From Ruminococcus sp. (lineage in GTDB: Bacteria > Bacillota > Clostridia > Oscillospirales > Ruminococcaceae): a stretch of DNA of 6,767 nt. This document shows, in pieces, positions 6,030 to 6,767 of the stretch. The notes below the pieces were generated by a model, which had not been told where the DNA came from, did not search any database, and saw only the letters and a program-made list of their open reading frames with translations. Location of the stretch: NCBI GenBank assembly GCA_017622635.1, contig JAGAQS010000256.1, positions 1 through 6,767 of the forward strand, written 5' to 3'. The stretch's first letter is position 1. Every line of letters begins with the position of its first letter. Position numbers and translations under genes: made by a program.

Positions 6030-6401
6030 TTATACGCTTCCGTAAAACTCAGGAGAGGCAACAAAACCGATAAACAAAACAATAACTGTAATTATTCTGT
6101 ACAGAATCCATTTTAAAATCTGTTTTTTGCCATTTGTTATACTTAAAACTGTGTCTGCAATCATCATGAATATAAGTACTATTGATATTTTGTCATTGTA
6201 ATGCATAGCAAGATTTTCGCCTGTATCATAGAACCAATGGAAATAATCCGATATGTCGTGGCTTTTAAAAAAATCCCATACTTTATAATAAATATGCATA
6301 TCTTGTGGATAGTATAAAATCGTTATAACGTTTATGAGAATATATGTTATGCACAACGGGAAAATCAGCAGTTTATCGAACGAAAGCAGAAGTTTTTTCA
6401 T
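6030..6401 (-). CDS. Three-TM membrane protein A (123 aa)
   Basis: I do not recognise the family; it is the shorter paralogue of the 145-aa protein at 4614-5051. Hydrophobic segments lie at about 11-31, 71-88 and 97-117. A loop rich in Tyr, Phe, Trp, His and Asp (about 32-70) follows the first, a basic turn (TNGKKQILK) precedes the last, and the C-terminus is FVASPEFYGSV. The ATG shares one base with the stop of the IMP cyclohydrolase (TAATG) and has no visible ribosome binding site, so translation is probably by re-initiation. That coupling ties the module's first gene to a purine enzyme. The zinc-ribbon gene follows after 18 nt. No enzymatic motif is seen. Confidence 0.78.
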   Translation of the reverse strand: MKKLLLSFDKLLIFPLCITYILINVITILYYPQDMHIYYKVWDFFKSHDISDYFHWFYDTGENLAMHYNDKISIVLIFMMIADTVLSITNGKKQILKWILYRIITVIVLFIGFVASPEFYGSV

Positions 6402-6767
6402 TATTTGTTTTTGTTGACGATTCTTGTTTCCTCTTCACCTGTTTCAATATTGGTGTAGCGTACAAAAAGTGATACTTTGTTATCTTCGTTAAGGCTGTTC
6501 CAGAGTGTGTCTGTAAACTCATCAATACCGCCCTTGATACCTATTAACTTCGGTTCACCCTCAAAACTCGGGAGCGGATTACCGTCGCCCATGTACGTAT
6601 GAATGAAATGTCCCTCACCAGCAACGGGGTTGTTGTATGTGAAAGTATGTCTCAGGCATGAATCGGGATTACCGTTATTGCTCTTGAGGATTGACATAGC
6701 ATAGTTGAAACTGCCGTCCTCAAAGTGAAGTATACCTGAAATTCTGGGGGTATAGTTAGGAGCGTCG
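6401..6767 (-). CDS. purO: IMP cyclohydrolase, archaeal PurO type, C-terminal half (5' end outside window)
   Basis: IMP cyclohydrolase closes the FAICAR ring to give IMP, the last step of de novo purine synthesis. The frame is open to the right edge: 23 residues (beginning DAPNYTPRISGI) precede the first Met at 6697, so that Met is internal. The visible 121 residues match the C-terminal half of clostridial PurO-like cyclohydrolases (~235 aa, from memory of the family). Landmarks are SFNYAMSILKSNNGNPDS, FTYNNPVAGEGHFIHTYM, DGNPLPSFEGEPKLIGI, DTLWNSLNEDNKVSLFVRY and the ending IETGEEETRIVNKNK. It is unrelated in fold to the N-terminal domain of PurH and would complement the stand-alone transformylase at 3330-4511. 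It is followed immediately, with one shared base, by three-TM protein A. Confidence 0.9.
   Translation of the reverse strand, partial: DAPNYTPRISGILHFEDGSFNYAMSILKSNNGNPDSCLRHTFTYNNPVAGEGHFIHTYMGDGNPLPSFEGEPKLIGIKGGIDEFTDTLWNSLNEDNKVSLFVRYTNIETGEEETRIVNKNK

Overview
The window looks like chromosome from a low-GC Gram-positive anaerobe of the Clostridia, most likely near Ruminococcus (Oscillospiraceae). The evidence is AGGAGG-type ribosome binding sites, a Spo0A-type DNA-binding domain, and a purine pathway in which the last two steps are carried by separate proteins: a stand-alone AICAR transformylase and an archaeal-type (PurO-like) IMP cyclohydrolase. The genus is an inference from family knowledge.

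Layout. At the left edge, on the + strand, lies the 3' part of a Spo0A-like response regulator (2-523). It converges on a long minus-strand series, with a hairpin between them (529-557) that probably ends the minus-strand transcript. Read in the direction of transcription (right to left), the minus-strand series is: PurO-like IMP cyclohydrolase (5' end outside the window); three-TM protein A (123 aa); zinc-ribbon membrane protein (147 aa); HAD-family phosphatase-like protein (156 aa); three-TM protein B (145 aa, a paralogue of A); a deleted remnant of a second HAD gene; AICAR transformylase; a 105-aa single-TM protein; a 176-aa four-TM protein; purD; and a 209-aa six-TM protein. Most junctions overlap by 1-4 nt or have gaps below 20 nt. 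The exceptions are about 49 nt before protein B and about 100 nt before the transformylase. I see no promoter that I trust inside the series, so one long transcript starting outside the window is the simplest reading.

How the genes work together. Three members belong to de novo purine synthesis: GAR synthetase (PurD), AICAR transformylase and IMP cyclohydrolase. The last two replace the bifunctional PurH. The other seven intact minus-strand genes are AT-rich. Six encode membrane proteins or membrane-anchored proteins and one the HAD protein. None has a recognised purine role. They sit as two blocks between the purine genes, plus one gene at the downstream end.

The most unusual region is 4525-6401. 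It holds a small module (three-TM protein, zinc-ribbon membrane protein, HAD protein) that has been partly duplicated and is decaying. The two three-TM proteins are clear paralogues. The spacer before AICAR transformylase contains the first ~11 and last ~16 codons of a second HAD gene, joined by an internal deletion. A second spacer carries what looks like the 3' tail of a third three-TM gene. The module's function is unknown. There is no rRNA, tRNA, CRISPR array, transposase or riboswitch that I can see, and no gene-free stretch over 300 bases.
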